Assembly (NCBI GenBank): GCA_009692285.1
Contig: SHZO01000006.1
Coordinates: forward strand, 1-35,386
Direction: 5' to 3'
Length of the DNA: 35,386 nucleotides
Origin: Gammaproteobacteria bacterium
GTDB taxonomy: Bacteria; Pseudomonadota; Gammaproteobacteria; Steroidobacterales; Steroidobacteraceae
Each line of letters opens with the position of its first letter. Position 1 is the stretch's first letter. Position numbers and translations under genes: made by a program. This document shows, one piece after another, positions 19,173 through 27,956 of this stretch. A model generated the notes under the pieces. It was not told the origin of the DNA, ran no database searches, and worked only from the letters and a program-made list of their open reading frames with translations.

Positions 19173-19978
19173 TCCGTCGTGCCTTTCATGAAGGTGCTTA
19201 TGGACCATTGCATTACCGTATAGTGGTTCCTACGGCCACTGAATTAAGACCGCCATTATTTATGTTTCATATGAGTCCTAATTCTGGCTGTATTTTTGAA
19301 GCTGCTTTGCGTGAGATGGGTAAAGACAGGATTGTTGTTGCGCCAGATACACCGGGCTTTGGTGAATCTGAGGCGCCTTTATTTCCCATTGAAATCGAAG
19401 ACTTTGCTAATACAATGTCGCATCTGATAGATTTTTTAGCGGAAAAGCTTAATTTTTCACAAGTGGATATTATGGGTTATCACACTGGTGCGATGACGTG
19501 TATCGCACTAGCTTTGCAGCGTCCAATCTTAGTCAGACGTATTGTACAAATTTCGTCACCTGTTTTCACGGATGAAGAATTGGTGAGTTTCCGTTCTGAA
19601 TATCAACCGAAAGAAATCTGTGAAAATGGCGCTCATCTACGCGACGCATGGTTAAATTTGCTTCGTTTTTATAATGACGATGTACCTAGGAGCGTGTTAG
19701 CGCGCAACTTTGCTTCTAGTCTACGCGGTGGACCTATAGCTCATTGGGGACATCGTGCAGCATTTAATTATGATCTAAAAATTTATTTGCCTAAAGTAAC
19801 ACAACCATTATTAATCGTTAACCCTAATGATGATCTGGCGGAGCAATCGCCACGCGCCTTGGCGTTAGTGCGGCACGCCAAGATAGTCAATATCGAAAAT
19901 CATGCACATGGTTTTATTGATGTTATGCCGGTGAAATTTGGAGAGATTCTTCGTAACTTTCTCGATTCTGTACCGTAG
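19169..19978 (+). CDS. Alpha/beta-hydrolase-fold protein lacking the canonical serine (paralogue B)
   Basis: 269 residues, clearly homologous to the preceding gene: FHMSPNSG (33-40), APDTPGFGESE, elbow GYHTG (103-107) again with His in place of Ser, cap motif NGAHLRDAW, acidic D221/D222 and HAHGF with H247. Retention of every other motif argues that the GYHTG elbow is a family trait rather than decay. The start is TTG at 19169, overlapping the previous stop by 4 nt (TTGA), with GGAG at 19157-19160, which implies translational coupling. Its 3' end overlaps the convergent TPR gene by 56 nt. Confidence 0.83.
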   Translation: MIRRAFHEGAYGPLHYRIVVPTATELRPPLFMFHMSPNSGCIFEAALREMGKDRIVVAPDTPGFGESEAPLFPIEIEDFANTMSHLIDFLAEKLNFSQVDIMGYHTGAMTCIALALQRPILVRRIVQISSPVFTDEELVSFRSEYQPKEICENGAHLRDAWLNLLRFYNDDVPRSVLARNFASSLRGGPIAHWGHRAAFNYDLKIYLPKVTQPLLIVNPNDDLAEQSPRALALVRHAKIVNIENHAHGFIDVMPVKFGEILRNFLDSVP

Positions 19979-21239
19979 CATCGAACGCTACGCTGATTCG
20001 TGTGCCTGTTGCTTCAAAAGGCAATGTGCGATGCCAAAGATGTGAGGGAAATAAAACTAGGCGGCCCGGTGCCGGTGTCACACAGCGGGTTACAGTCATT
20101 AACGGCATTGTGCTTCGCGCAGGGGGGCGACCAAATTCAAGTGCACCTGCAAAGATATCTTTCGATTGCATTTCATCAGGCAACAAAATATAGAATACGC
20201 CACTCATTTCGCTACGTGGGTGCATATGCGTAATTTGTTGGCCACCACTCTCTATTAGTGTGCCCCACAAACGTAAGTGCCATTGTTGTAATGGCTGAAG
20301 TGGGCACTCGTTGTTAAGCTGTCCCAAGATAAGCGCCTCGAGTGCGAGCAGCGCCGGATGGTATGATGGATCCAACTCTCCTGTCTGAAAACCACCACGG
20401 GTGGCTTTGCTCAAAGGGCTGGCGAGACAGGATGGATCTGCGCGTAGCAGTTCGGCAATTTCTTCGGCTAAAGCTACGGGAAGACCATCATGACCCAGAT
20501 CATGTAGAGTGATCATGCGATCTAGGTCAACTATCTCTTTCGCTTCTTCTTGACGACCGCAAATTTCTAATGCGATTGCGCAGGCTGCTAATACTTGTCG
20601 ATCCCCCGGGTGGTTTGCTAAAAAATTATCTGCTATCTCGCAAGCCTCTGTGCAACGTTCTAATAAGGTTAATAGGTCTACTAATTCTGCTGTAGCCCGA
20701 GCATTATTTGGATTGATATCCCTTGCTTCGGTAAGCGCCACTAGGGCCTTTTCAGGTTCACATAGAGCCCGCTCACAAAGACTCAAGTTTACCCAAGCCA
20801 TTTCATCCACTCGACCGGTAGCCGTTATTGCGCGCAGTGTCGCGCGTGCAGCAGTAAAATCATCTAATGCATACAAAAGCGCGCCTTGGGTGGCTTGAAG
20901 GAGGGGGTGTTCGCTTAGGATGGCTGGTAGGTTTCTCAAGCTCTGTAGCGCCTCGAAACCACGACCAGCATCTAAAAGGGCATGGGCACGGTTGCTAATT
21001 AAATCTATATCTCGGGGCGCTATGGCTAAGGCTCGCTCGTATAGGCTCAACGCAGAGACAATGTGCCCTCGCATATGGAGTACAGCCCCAAGATTCATGA
21101 GCGGCTCGAGCGCCATCGGGGTAGCCTCTAGGGCAGCTCGAAGAGCGTATTCGGCCTGCAGCAAACGTCCTGCAGATAAATGTGCTTGGGTGCTGAGGTC
21201 AAGGCTCGGAACAGTGGGATTTAGCATTTCGCTTGGCAT
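19923..21239 (-). CDS. TPR-repeat protein with C-terminal 2OG-Fe(II) oxygenase domain
   Basis: 438 residues. Residues about 15-240 form tetratricopeptide-like helix pairs (MNLGAVLHMRGHIVSALSLY; AWVNLSLCERALCEPEKAL). The C-terminal part, about 315-425, is a 2-oxoglutarate/iron oxygenase of the PF13759 type. It has Fe-ligand-like HMHP (H338/H340), PGRLVLFPSHLWHRT with H403, and R414 for 2-oxoglutarate. Such fusions are thought to hydroxylate protein or small-molecule targets; the target is unknown. The start at 21239 is preferred over in-frame ATGs further upstream that would run into rmuC. It is divergent from rmuC across 26 bp. Confidence 0.83.
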   Translation of the reverse strand: MPSEMLNPTVPSLDLSTQAHLSAGRLLQAEYALRAALEATPMALEPLMNLGAVLHMRGHIVSALSLYERALAIAPRDIDLISNRAHALLDAGRGFEALQSLRNLPAILSEHPLLQATQGALLYALDDFTAARATLRAITATGRVDEMAWVNLSLCERALCEPEKALVALTEARDINPNNARATAELVDLLTLLERCTEACEIADNFLANHPGDRQVLAACAIALEICGRQEEAKEIVDLDRMITLHDLGHDGLPVALAEEIAELLRADPSCLASPLSKATRGGFQTGELDPSYHPALLALEALILGQLNNECPLQPLQQWHLRLWGTLIESGGQQITHMHPRSEMSGVFYILLPDEMQSKDIFAGALEFGRPPARSTMPLMTVTRCVTPAPGRLVLFPSHLWHRTLPFEATGTRISVAFDATVQNRESYEESLQISPA

Positions 21240-21265
21240 GATGGAAACAGAATTTGGAGAGTATT

Positions 21266-22468
21266 GTGATTGAACTATTTTACCTGATGCTATTTGTAGG
21301 TGGCGCATTAGTTGGGGGTACTTTGGGGCATTTTTTCGCACGACAACGATTACATACCCAAGAACAGCTTACCCATGCCTTTCGATCAATTTCTGCTGAT
21401 GCTCTGCAAAGAAATAATCAGCAGTTTCTGGATTTGGCCCGCACCCAACTAGAGGGATTCCAAACTGCAGCTAAAACTGATCTTGAAGTACGTCAGAAAG
21501 AGATCGGCGAAACCTTAAATCCTATCCGTGAGTCTATGGCGAAAGTTGATATTCAAATTCAAGAGCTTGAAAAAGTGCGTGCTGGCGCTTATCAGTCTTT
21601 ACAGCAACAACTAGAGCAGCTCATTAAAGAACAAAACCTATTGCGTGGCGAAACTAGTAATTTAGTGAGCGCACTGAGACAACCAACAGTACGTGGACGT
21701 TGGGGTGAAATTCAATTACGCCGGGTAGTTGAACTAGCCGGAATGCTAAATCACTGCGATTTCATTGAGCAGCATTCAGTTCAAACAGAAGAGGGTCGTT
21801 TGCGTCCTGATCTAATCGTGAAGCTACCTGGCGGCCGTAATGTAATTATTGACTCTAAAGTTCCTCTGGCTGCCTATTTGGCTGCGCTTGAAGCGCGCGA
21901 TGATGTAACACGTGGAGCTCGTTTACAGGAGCATGCGCGTGCAGTACGAACCCATATTCAACAACTTTCTCGCAAAGGGTATGCAGAAGAGGTGCGAAAG
22001 AGCGCTGAGTTCGTCGTGCTATTTTTACCGGGCGAGGTATTCTTTAGTGCTGCTTTAGAGCAAGACCCGTCATTGATAGAAGCTGGAGTAGAGCAGGGCG
22101 TGATGATTGCAACACCCACTTCACTTATTGCGTTGCTGCGCGCAGTCGCTTTTGGCTGGCGCCAAGAGCAGATTGCACGTAATGCGGAAGATATTAGTGC
22201 CCTTGGAAAAGAAATATTTGATCGACTTGCTACTATGGCGGAGCATTGGAGCAAAGTTGGTTATAGTTTGAAGAGCGCAGTAGACGGTTATAATAAAGCT
22301 ACAAGTTCATTAGAGAGCCGTGTGATGGTAACTGCGCGGCGTTTTCGAGAGCTGGATGCCGGACTTGATCCAGAGAAGCTGGCTGAGCTCGAATCTGTTG
22401 ATGTGATGCCGAGGCAGTTGCAACATGAAGATTTGGCGCCAAATTCTTTGTCTCTACATAAAACGTAA
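21266..22468 (+). CDS. rmuC: DNA recombination protein RmuC
   Basis: 400 residues. One N-terminal membrane helix (about 4-22) is followed by a long coiled coil (to about 135). The RmuC nuclease-like domain has TVRGRWGEIQLRRVVELAGM and RPDLIVKLPGGRNVIIDSKV, a PD-(D/E)xK-like core. In E. coli, RmuC limits recombination at inverted repeats. GTG 21266 is chosen because GGAG at 21256-21259 precedes it by 6 nt; TTG 21254 would add four residues. This is a common chromosomal gene, so the island is a mix of core and accessory genes. Confidence 0.92.
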   Translation: MIELFYLMLFVGGALVGGTLGHFFARQRLHTQEQLTHAFRSISADALQRNNQQFLDLARTQLEGFQTAAKTDLEVRQKEIGETLNPIRESMAKVDIQIQELEKVRAGAYQSLQQQLEQLIKEQNLLRGETSNLVSALRQPTVRGRWGEIQLRRVVELAGMLNHCDFIEQHSVQTEEGRLRPDLIVKLPGGRNVIIDSKVPLAAYLAALEARDDVTRGARLQEHARAVRTHIQQLSRKGYAEEVRKSAEFVVLFLPGEVFFSAALEQDPSLIEAGVEQGVMIATPTSLIALLRAVAFGWRQEQIARNAEDISALGKEIFDRLATMAEHWSKVGYSLKSAVDGYNKATSSLESRVMVTARRFRELDAGLDPEKLAELESVDVMPRQLQHEDLAPNSLSLHKT

Positions 22469-22479
22469 AATATTAGGCT

Positions 22480-22914
22480 AAATTTGTTTTTGCGTGGATC
22501 TGAAGCAGTTCTGACAGCGCCGGCGTTATCTACAGATATCACTTGCATGTCACCAAATTCCTAGGGATAAATACCAGCTTATTAGCTTAAGAGTTGCGGG
22601 CCTTTCTGCCCTACGGCAGAGGCTGGCTCGCGAAAATCTAGAAAATAATCTTTATCTCGTTGATGTAGGGTCATAACTTCCTCTGCCGGATAGGTTGCCG
22701 TTTCAGGGTAGGTTGCTGGTAGCGTAAAGGCCTAGACCACGCCAGCATCCGTGGCATTGTAACCAGAGCGAAGGATTTGTTCTGCTGTTTCTGCCCCGTA
22801 TTGATCGGGCGCAGCAGTGGCTTCTGAGCTTGCATATACTGATGCTAAGTCTAAAATTACGAAGATTAAGGTAAGAAGTCTAATAATGATTTTCATTGTG
22901 CTCAATTTTGGCAT
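22480..22914 (-). pseudogene. ggt: Gamma-glutamyltransferase remnant
   Basis: The minus strand still reads as both ends of a gamma-glutamyltransferase in a single frame. From 22914 there is a signal peptide (MKIIIRLLTLIFVILDLASV) and then AETAEQILRSGYNATDAGVV, matching the GGT N-terminal GGNAVDAAVA region. An amber codon at 22732-22734 is followed by AFTLPATYPE and YFLDFREPAS, the GGT DFRETAP region. Two TAA codons (22579-22584) and a TAG (22561-22563) come next. The frame then reads EFGDMQVISVDNAG and TASDPR, the GGT C-terminus. The catalytic middle, several hundred codons, is gone. Functional GGTs cleave glutathione in the periplasm. Confidence 0.72.
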
Positions 22915-22935
22915 ATTTCATTGCTTCTTTCGTAC

Positions 22936-24840
22936 ATGATTCAATACATGAACATTAATACTCATTCCGAACTTGTTATGCCTGAATTCACTTTTAAGGC
23001 CTTGCTCACTGGGGTGCTACTCGGTGTTATTTTTGGGTCAGCAAATGCATATTTAGGCTTGCGCGTTGGTATGACAATATCCGCCTCTATTCCTGCTGCA
23101 GTCATGACCGTTGCAGTTTTCAAATTTTTAAGTCGGCCTAGTACCATTTTGGAGGCAAACCTCTCTCAGACTGTTGCCTCGGCTTCTACAGCATTGGCGA
23201 CCGGAACTCTTTTTACCATCCCTGCTTTATTTCTTTGGGGAGTAGTACCTCCTTATATTCAGATAGTCAGTTTATGCTTTTTAGGAGGGTTGCTTGGCCT
23301 TTGTGCCATGATTCCATTACGAAGATTACTGATTGTAAGTGCAGCAGCTGAATTGCCGTATCCTGAAGGGCGTGCTTGTGCAGAAGTCTTACAAGCAGCC
23401 GATCAAAAGTCAGCCTCTAGTCACTGGATATTTTGGGGAATGTTGCTCGGAGCTATCCTCAAGGTCAGTATTTCCCTACTATTTTTATGGCCTGATGAAC
23501 TGCAGATCAGTCTACCTGTTTTGCCTAAGGCTGAGTTGGCTCTAGAATTAGCTCCAGCATTAATTGGTGTAGGATATATCTTAGGCTATCGACAAGCTGC
23601 AGTATGTGTAGCCGGGGCCCTACTATCAGCAGTAGTTTTAACGCCTTTGATTTCTATTATGGGGGCAGAATTACTTGCTCCACATTTACCTGAAACTGTC
23701 AAACTTATTAGTGACATGGATGCTGGAGAAATTTGGTCACGATATGTCCGCTATATTGGTGCGGGTGCGGTGGCTACAGCTGGTATTCTGACTGTGATTG
23801 GTACTACACCTTTAATATGGGAATCTTTTAGATCCGTTGCGAAGGGTATTCGTAGAGTTAGTAACGACATCACTCGGGATGATGTAGATAGCGCGCGTCG
23901 TGATCGAGACTTACCCAAGTCTTTTGTATTTGGCGGCATTGCATTTGTTATTCTAATTGCTGGCTTAGTACCAGGCGTCTTTGCGGGTGAAATGAATATA
24001 GTGCAGCGCGGAGTTCTAGCCGTAGGGGTTGGGTTTTTTGGTTTGTTATTTGTAAGTGTTGCAGCGCGTATTGTTGGTATTGTCGGTGTGTCATCACAGC
24101 CTACTTCCGGGATTGCCTTGGTGACATTGCTTGGCACCGCTTCTGTTTTTGCTGCTGCCGGTTGGGTCACTCCGGATTCACGCGCTGCAGTACTTACTGT
24201 TGGGACTATCGTGGCTATTGCAGCAAGCAAAGCGGGGGATATTGCGCAGGATTTGAAAACTGGGTTTTTACTTGGTGCGACACCCGCGCACCAACAACTT
24301 GGGCAGCTCATTGGGGCAGCTGCAGCTTGTTGGGCAGTTGCAGCTACTGTGTTATTACTTGGTAATGTGTATGGTTTTGGTTCACATGAAATACCTGCAC
24401 CCCAAGCCACTTTAATGAAAACCATTGTGGAGGGGGTGCTATCCGGTGATTTACCTTGGGATTTAGTAGCCACGGGAGCAGGTTTGGCAATGACGGCTAT
24501 GCTCTGTGGTGTTTCAGGTTTAGCTTTTGCGATTGGAGTCTATTTGCCCCTAGGTACTATGACTCCTTTATTCTTTGGGGGGTGCGTCCGCGCATGGATA
24601 GAGTGGCGCACTGGAGACAAAGAAAAAATCATTCAGCATAGTAACTCTGGTGTATTAGCTGCTGCAGGGTTAATTGCAGGTGAAGGTTTGGCAGGCGTTT
24701 TGATCGCAGGCTTAGTTACGGCAGAGATTGCTCCACGTGCCCTTACGCCCATTTTTGGCGCAGGTTTGGGTCAGTGTGCCGTAAGTGCATGTGTTCTAGG
24801 TGTTGGCCTGTTTCTTATGCGTGCAGGACGAAGCTTATAG
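22936..24840 (+). CDS. OPT-family oligopeptide transporter
   Basis: About 634 residues with some 15 hydrophobic helices. The family signatures FGSANAYLGLRVGMTISASI near the N-terminus and ELPYPEGRACAEVLQA at about 140-155 are clear. OPT proteins move peptides, glutathione or metal chelates across the inner membrane. Starts are uncertain: ATG 22936 and ATG 22948 are both possible and neither has a clear ribosome site; an in-frame TTG lies at 22921. It is divergent from the decayed ggt gene and convergent with a glutathione S-transferase, so a former link to glutathione or gamma-glutamyl peptides is plausible. Confidence 0.92.
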   Translation: MIQYMNINTHSELVMPEFTFKALLTGVLLGVIFGSANAYLGLRVGMTISASIPAAVMTVAVFKFLSRPSTILEANLSQTVASASTALATGTLFTIPALFLWGVVPPYIQIVSLCFLGGLLGLCAMIPLRRLLIVSAAAELPYPEGRACAEVLQAADQKSASSHWIFWGMLLGAILKVSISLLFLWPDELQISLPVLPKAELALELAPALIGVGYILGYRQAAVCVAGALLSAVVLTPLISIMGAELLAPHLPETVKLISDMDAGEIWSRYVRYIGAGAVATAGILTVIGTTPLIWESFRSVAKGIRRVSNDITRDDVDSARRDRDLPKSFVFGGIAFVILIAGLVPGVFAGEMNIVQRGVLAVGVGFFGLLFVSVAARIVGIVGVSSQPTSGIALVTLLGTASVFAAAGWVTPDSRAAVLTVGTIVAIAASKAGDIAQDLKTGFLLGATPAHQQLGQLIGAAAACWAVAATVLLLGNVYGFGSHEIPAPQATLMKTIVEGVLSGDLPWDLVATGAGLAMTAMLCGVSGLAFAIGVYLPLGTMTPLFFGGCVRAWIEWRTGDKEKIIQHSNSGVLAAAGLIAGEGLAGVLIAGLVTAEIAPRALTPIFGAGLGQCAVSACVLGVGLFLMRAGRSL

Positions 24841-24933
24841 AGACTTCATGTGGCACAGGTTGTATGCAGGCGGAAAATAACTTACTAACTTATCCATCCA
24901 CTCAGGAATATTTCAAGAGCTATTCTGTAATTT

Positions 24934-25617
24934 TTAACCCTTTCGTAAATCTGTTATTTTCAGTGCGAGTGCTTGCACTTCAGTTTCGTGCTCTGTTTCA
25001 CGCCATGTTTCTTTTAGTGCTGCGTTGTACCAAGATTTCATGGCAGGTAATCCGAGCATATGCGCAACATATTTCTGGGCAATATTTGACAGTGGTAAAC
25101 CATAGGTTTGAAATCTAAAGATTACCGGTGCAAAGAAAGCATCGACAGCAGTGAAGGCACTTCCTGCGAGGTATGGTCCACCAAAAAGAGTGTGACCTTC
25201 GTGCCAAAGGTTTTCTATACGTTCTATATCCCTGTGCAGGGCTTTAGGAGTGTTTCGCAGTTGTACCCGTAGACCGCAACTCATGGGGCAGTGATTGCGT
25301 AATACTGAAAAACCAGAGTGCATCTCGGCGCTCGCACAGCGAGCCCAGGCACGAGCTTCGAGGGTAGCCGGCCAGACTAAAGGGTGGCTTTCAGCTAGAT
25401 ATTCTGTGATCGCTAAAGAGTCCCATAGGCGTAACTGGCCATCGTGTAAGCATGGCACCTTTCCGCTGGGTGAGAAGTTAACAAAGGTGCTCGTGCTACC
25501 AACACCGTCAAACTGTTCCAGATGTTCCTCGAAAGGTATCTCAAGCGTTTGCATTAGTACCCACACTCGTAAAGACCAAGAAGAGTAGTTCTTATTTGCA
25601 ATCCATAATGAGTACAT
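24934..25617 (-). CDS. Glutathione S-transferase family protein
   Basis: 227 residues. The N-terminal thioredoxin-like domain has NKNYSSWSLRVWVLM, with candidate activating serines 12-13 as in YfcF-like GSTs. GKVPCLHDG with the cis-Pro (52-60) and DSLAITEYLAE (66-76) bind glutathione. An all-helical C-terminal domain follows. Such enzymes conjugate glutathione or act as peroxidases or isomerases. The gene starts 12 nt downstream of the methyltransferase on the same strand, so they form an operon. The 93-nt gap to the convergent OPT gene shows no convincing terminator. Confidence 0.9.
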   Translation of the reverse strand: MYSLWIANKNYSSWSLRVWVLMQTLEIPFEEHLEQFDGVGSTSTFVNFSPSGKVPCLHDGQLRLWDSLAITEYLAESHPLVWPATLEARAWARCASAEMHSGFSVLRNHCPMSCGLRVQLRNTPKALHRDIERIENLWHEGHTLFGGPYLAGSAFTAVDAFFAPVIFRFQTYGLPLSNIAQKYVAHMLGLPAMKSWYNAALKETWRETEHETEVQALALKITDLRKG

Positions 25618-25629
25618 AGCTACACTTTA

Positions 25630-26418
25630 TTATTTAATAGGCTTACGAAACTTTAACGTAAAGCGATCGCTGTACCCTTTAAGAGATTCGACTTGGCTAT
25701 CAAAGCGCAAATCATCATCGGGACGATAATGCAAATTACTGTAGCCGGAGAACTCAAATCCCGCATCGAGCAACTCTTTAATTACTACAATAGGATCCAT
25801 GCGTCTCCAAATTGCAATATTTGTTGGTTCATTATGACGACGAGTATGATCTATAATTCCGTATATCCCACCAGGCTTTAATGCATTGAATACTGCTTTA
25901 TTCACCAGTGTGCGTGATGCTGGTGTCATGTTGTGATAATTACGAAACGTTAAAACCATATCGATGTTCTTGACGTTAAAATCTACGACGTCAATTTGAA
26001 ATGAGCCAATTTGTCCTGAGGGACTCATTGATCCTTTATCATTAATAATTTCTACTTTATCTAGTGCCCATTCTTTAAGCCTGGGCTCCAAGCGACTTGC
26101 ATTCATAGCTAAATAGAGCTTGCCTTTCTCTGCGAGCGTTAAACCTAAAACTTTGGTATACCAGCCTGCGCCCGGCATAATTTCTATCACGTTCATATTG
26201 GGCTGCAAACCGAAGAACTCTAGCGTCTGAATAGGCTTTCGCTCTTTAGCATCTCGAGAGCGTTCTTCCGGAGTTCTGATCTCACTTGCCAAAGATTTTT
26301 CTATTAGCTGTGCAATTTCGCTCTTTGGGGCAGGCGGTGGCATCTGCGCGAAACTGACAGCGCTGAGTAGAGATAGCGTAATTAGTTTGATCAGGCGCAT
26401 TAGGTTTTGGTTTAGCAT
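25630..26418 (-). CDS. Exported class I SAM-dependent methyltransferase (COG4798-like)
   Basis: 262 residues. A Sec-type signal peptide is visible from MRLIKLITLSLLSAVSFA (residues 7-24). The SAM-binding motif I is VIEIMPGAGWYTKVL (77-91), followed by DMVLTFRNYHNM and ALKPGGIYGIIDH. This fits a group of predicted methyltransferase-like proteins that carry signal peptides; whether they methylate anything outside the cytoplasm is unknown. The start may be 26418 or the ATG at 26400, which begins the signal peptide directly. It is upstream of and co-oriented with the GST, and divergent from the SDR gene across 96 bp. Confidence 0.83.
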   Translation of the reverse strand: MLNQNLMRLIKLITLSLLSAVSFAQMPPPAPKSEIAQLIEKSLASEIRTPEERSRDAKERKPIQTLEFFGLQPNMNVIEIMPGAGWYTKVLGLTLAEKGKLYLAMNASRLEPRLKEWALDKVEIINDKGSMSPSGQIGSFQIDVVDFNVKNIDMVLTFRNYHNMTPASRTLVNKAVFNALKPGGIYGIIDHTRRHNEPTNIAIWRRMDPIVVIKELLDAGFEFSGYSNLHYRPDDDLRFDSQVESLKGYSDRFTLKFRKPIK

Positions 26419-26514
26419 GGTGAAATCGCTCTAGTTGTGTTTAAGACTGGATATAGTGTCATCTATTTTTAAAGGGTACAGTTTATTACTTTAAAGGCAA
26501 GGGGGACTAAGCAG

Positions 26515-27324
26515 ATGCAGTCTTTGACTATATTAATTACTGGCGCATCTTCGGGTATCGGCGCTGAATTGGCGCGTCAGTACGCTGCACGCGGCGCTTA
26601 TGTGGCCTTAGTGGCTAGGAGAGTGGATTTACTGGAAACTTTAGCTGCGGAACTACGTGCGCACGGTGGGCAAGTCAGTATCCACGCGGGCGATGTCACG
26701 CGGTCTGGGGATATTGCTGCGGTGGTTAGCGCCCTACAGGACATCGGACGGTCGTTAGATATAGTAATCGCCAATGCCGGCTTTGGGGTAGCCGGATCCC
26801 TACAGCGTTTGAGTATTCAAGACTATCAACGCCAATTTGAGACCAATGTATTTGGTGTGCTCAGAACAGTCTATGAGACATTAGGTGCTTTGCGCGCCTC
26901 TCGAGGTCGTTTAGTTTTGATGGGTAGCGTTGCGGGTCATTTGGCTACGCCCGGCGCTTCGGCTTATGCCGCGAGTAAATTTGCGGTACGCGCATTATCG
27001 GAGTCTTTGCGTGGTGACCTGCGCGCTGAGGGCATTGGCATTACTTTAATCTCGCCCGGTTTTGTAGACTCAGATATTCGGCGTATTGATAATCAAGGCG
27101 TTTTACTCGCTAGCGTTCCAGATCCGGTGCCCTCTTGGTTGCGCGTGACAACCCCTCGCGCAGTACGCGCTATGATCAAAGGAATTACACAAGAAAAATC
27201 AGAGATTGTGATCACTGGGCATGGTAAATTGATCGTATTTTTTGCGCGATATTTTCCGCGTACTGTGCGTGCTTTAGTATTGCGTAGTTACCATGCTCGC
27301 CCAGAGCCAACAGCAGAAATTTAA
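26515..27324 (+). CDS. Short-chain dehydrogenase/reductase
   Basis: 269 residues of a classical SDR. The cofactor motif is TGASSGIG (9-16), NAG lies at 87-89, and the catalytic set is N111, S138, Y151 and K155 (SAYAASKFA), with PGFVDSDI after it. The family reduces or oxidises alcohols and ketones with NAD(P)H. Arg35-Arg36 after the second strand (LVARR) suggests NADP preference. The C-terminal 50 residues are basic and hydrophobic, possibly membrane-associated. The start ATG has a G-rich site (GGGGG) about 10 nt upstream. The next gene begins 14 nt later and is probably co-transcribed. Confidence 0.9.
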   Translation: MQSLTILITGASSGIGAELARQYAARGAYVALVARRVDLLETLAAELRAHGGQVSIHAGDVTRSGDIAAVVSALQDIGRSLDIVIANAGFGVAGSLQRLSIQDYQRQFETNVFGVLRTVYETLGALRASRGRLVLMGSVAGHLATPGASAYAASKFAVRALSESLRGDLRAEGIGITLISPGFVDSDIRRIDNQGVLLASVPDPVPSWLRVTTPRAVRAMIKGITQEKSEIVITGHGKLIVFFARYFPRTVRALVLRSYHARPEPTAEI

Positions 27325-27338
27325 GTAGGCTACGTATC

Positions 27339-27956
27339 ATGACTTTCCACAGTTTATTTCCTACCTTACTCTATTCAGCGTCGCTGCAAAGCGGTGACGT
27401 AGCAGGCTTGAATAAAAAATTATTACGTGAATGTATCCAGTTGCGCAGCGATGATGTAGCTGGGCGGCGTTGGTCTGCTAAACATTATTTAGGCGGCTAC
27501 ACATCCTATGGTTCGCAATGCCAATTGCAACGTATTTCTCCCACGTTCGCGTTATTAGAGAAGCGTTTGCAACGTCATGTACGTGCATTTGCGCGCACTT
27601 TGGAATTTGATCTTGTAGGGCGAGAATTAGTAATGACCGATTGTTGGGTAAACATCATGCCGCGTGGTGTTGTGCATAGCATGCACCTCCATCCACTATC
27701 AACATTCAGTGGCACGTACTATGTGCGCACGCCCTCTGGTGTACCTGGACTTAAACTTGAAGACCCGCGACTTGATCGATTTATGGCTGCGCCACCGAAG
27801 CGTGTACAGGCACCAGCGAGCGCTCGTCCTTGGTTTATTTTGCCTGTACGTGCTGGACAAGTAGCTCTATTTGAGAGTTGGCTACGTCACGAAGTCCCAC
27901 CCAATCCAGTTGTTGCTGAGCGTGTGAGCATTTCTTTTAACTTCAGTTGGTTTTGA
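27339..27956 (+). CDS. Putative 2OG-Fe(II) oxygenase (TIGR02466/PF13759 type)
   Basis: 205 residues. The core matches the TIGR02466 family: DCWVNIMPRG, SMHLHPLSTFSGTYYV with ligand-like H116/H118, LKLEDPR, AGQVALFESWLRHEV with H184, and R195 in AERVSISFNFSWF. Members are predicted 2-oxoglutarate-dependent hydroxylases with unknown substrates. It is the stand-alone counterpart of the oxygenase domain fused to TPRs at 19923-21239. The last 70 nt overlap the 3' end of the convergent tandem hydrolase gene. Confidence 0.87.
   Translation: MTFHSLFPTLLYSASLQSGDVAGLNKKLLRECIQLRSDDVAGRRWSAKHYLGGYTSYGSQCQLQRISPTFALLEKRLQRHVRAFARTLEFDLVGRELVMTDCWVNIMPRGVVHSMHLHPLSTFSGTYYVRTPSGVPGLKLEDPRLDRFMAAPPKRVQAPASARPWFILPVRAGQVALFESWLRHEVPPNPVVAERVSISFNFSWF

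Noticed and set aside
22288-22548. 86-codon minus-strand frame as a separate small gene
   Set aside because: Its first part is the C-terminal remnant of the ggt pseudogene; the rest is antisense to rmuC.
23751-24473. 240-codon minus-strand frame inside the OPT gene
   Set aside because: Low-complexity Ala/Pro/Thr translation opposite a clear membrane protein.
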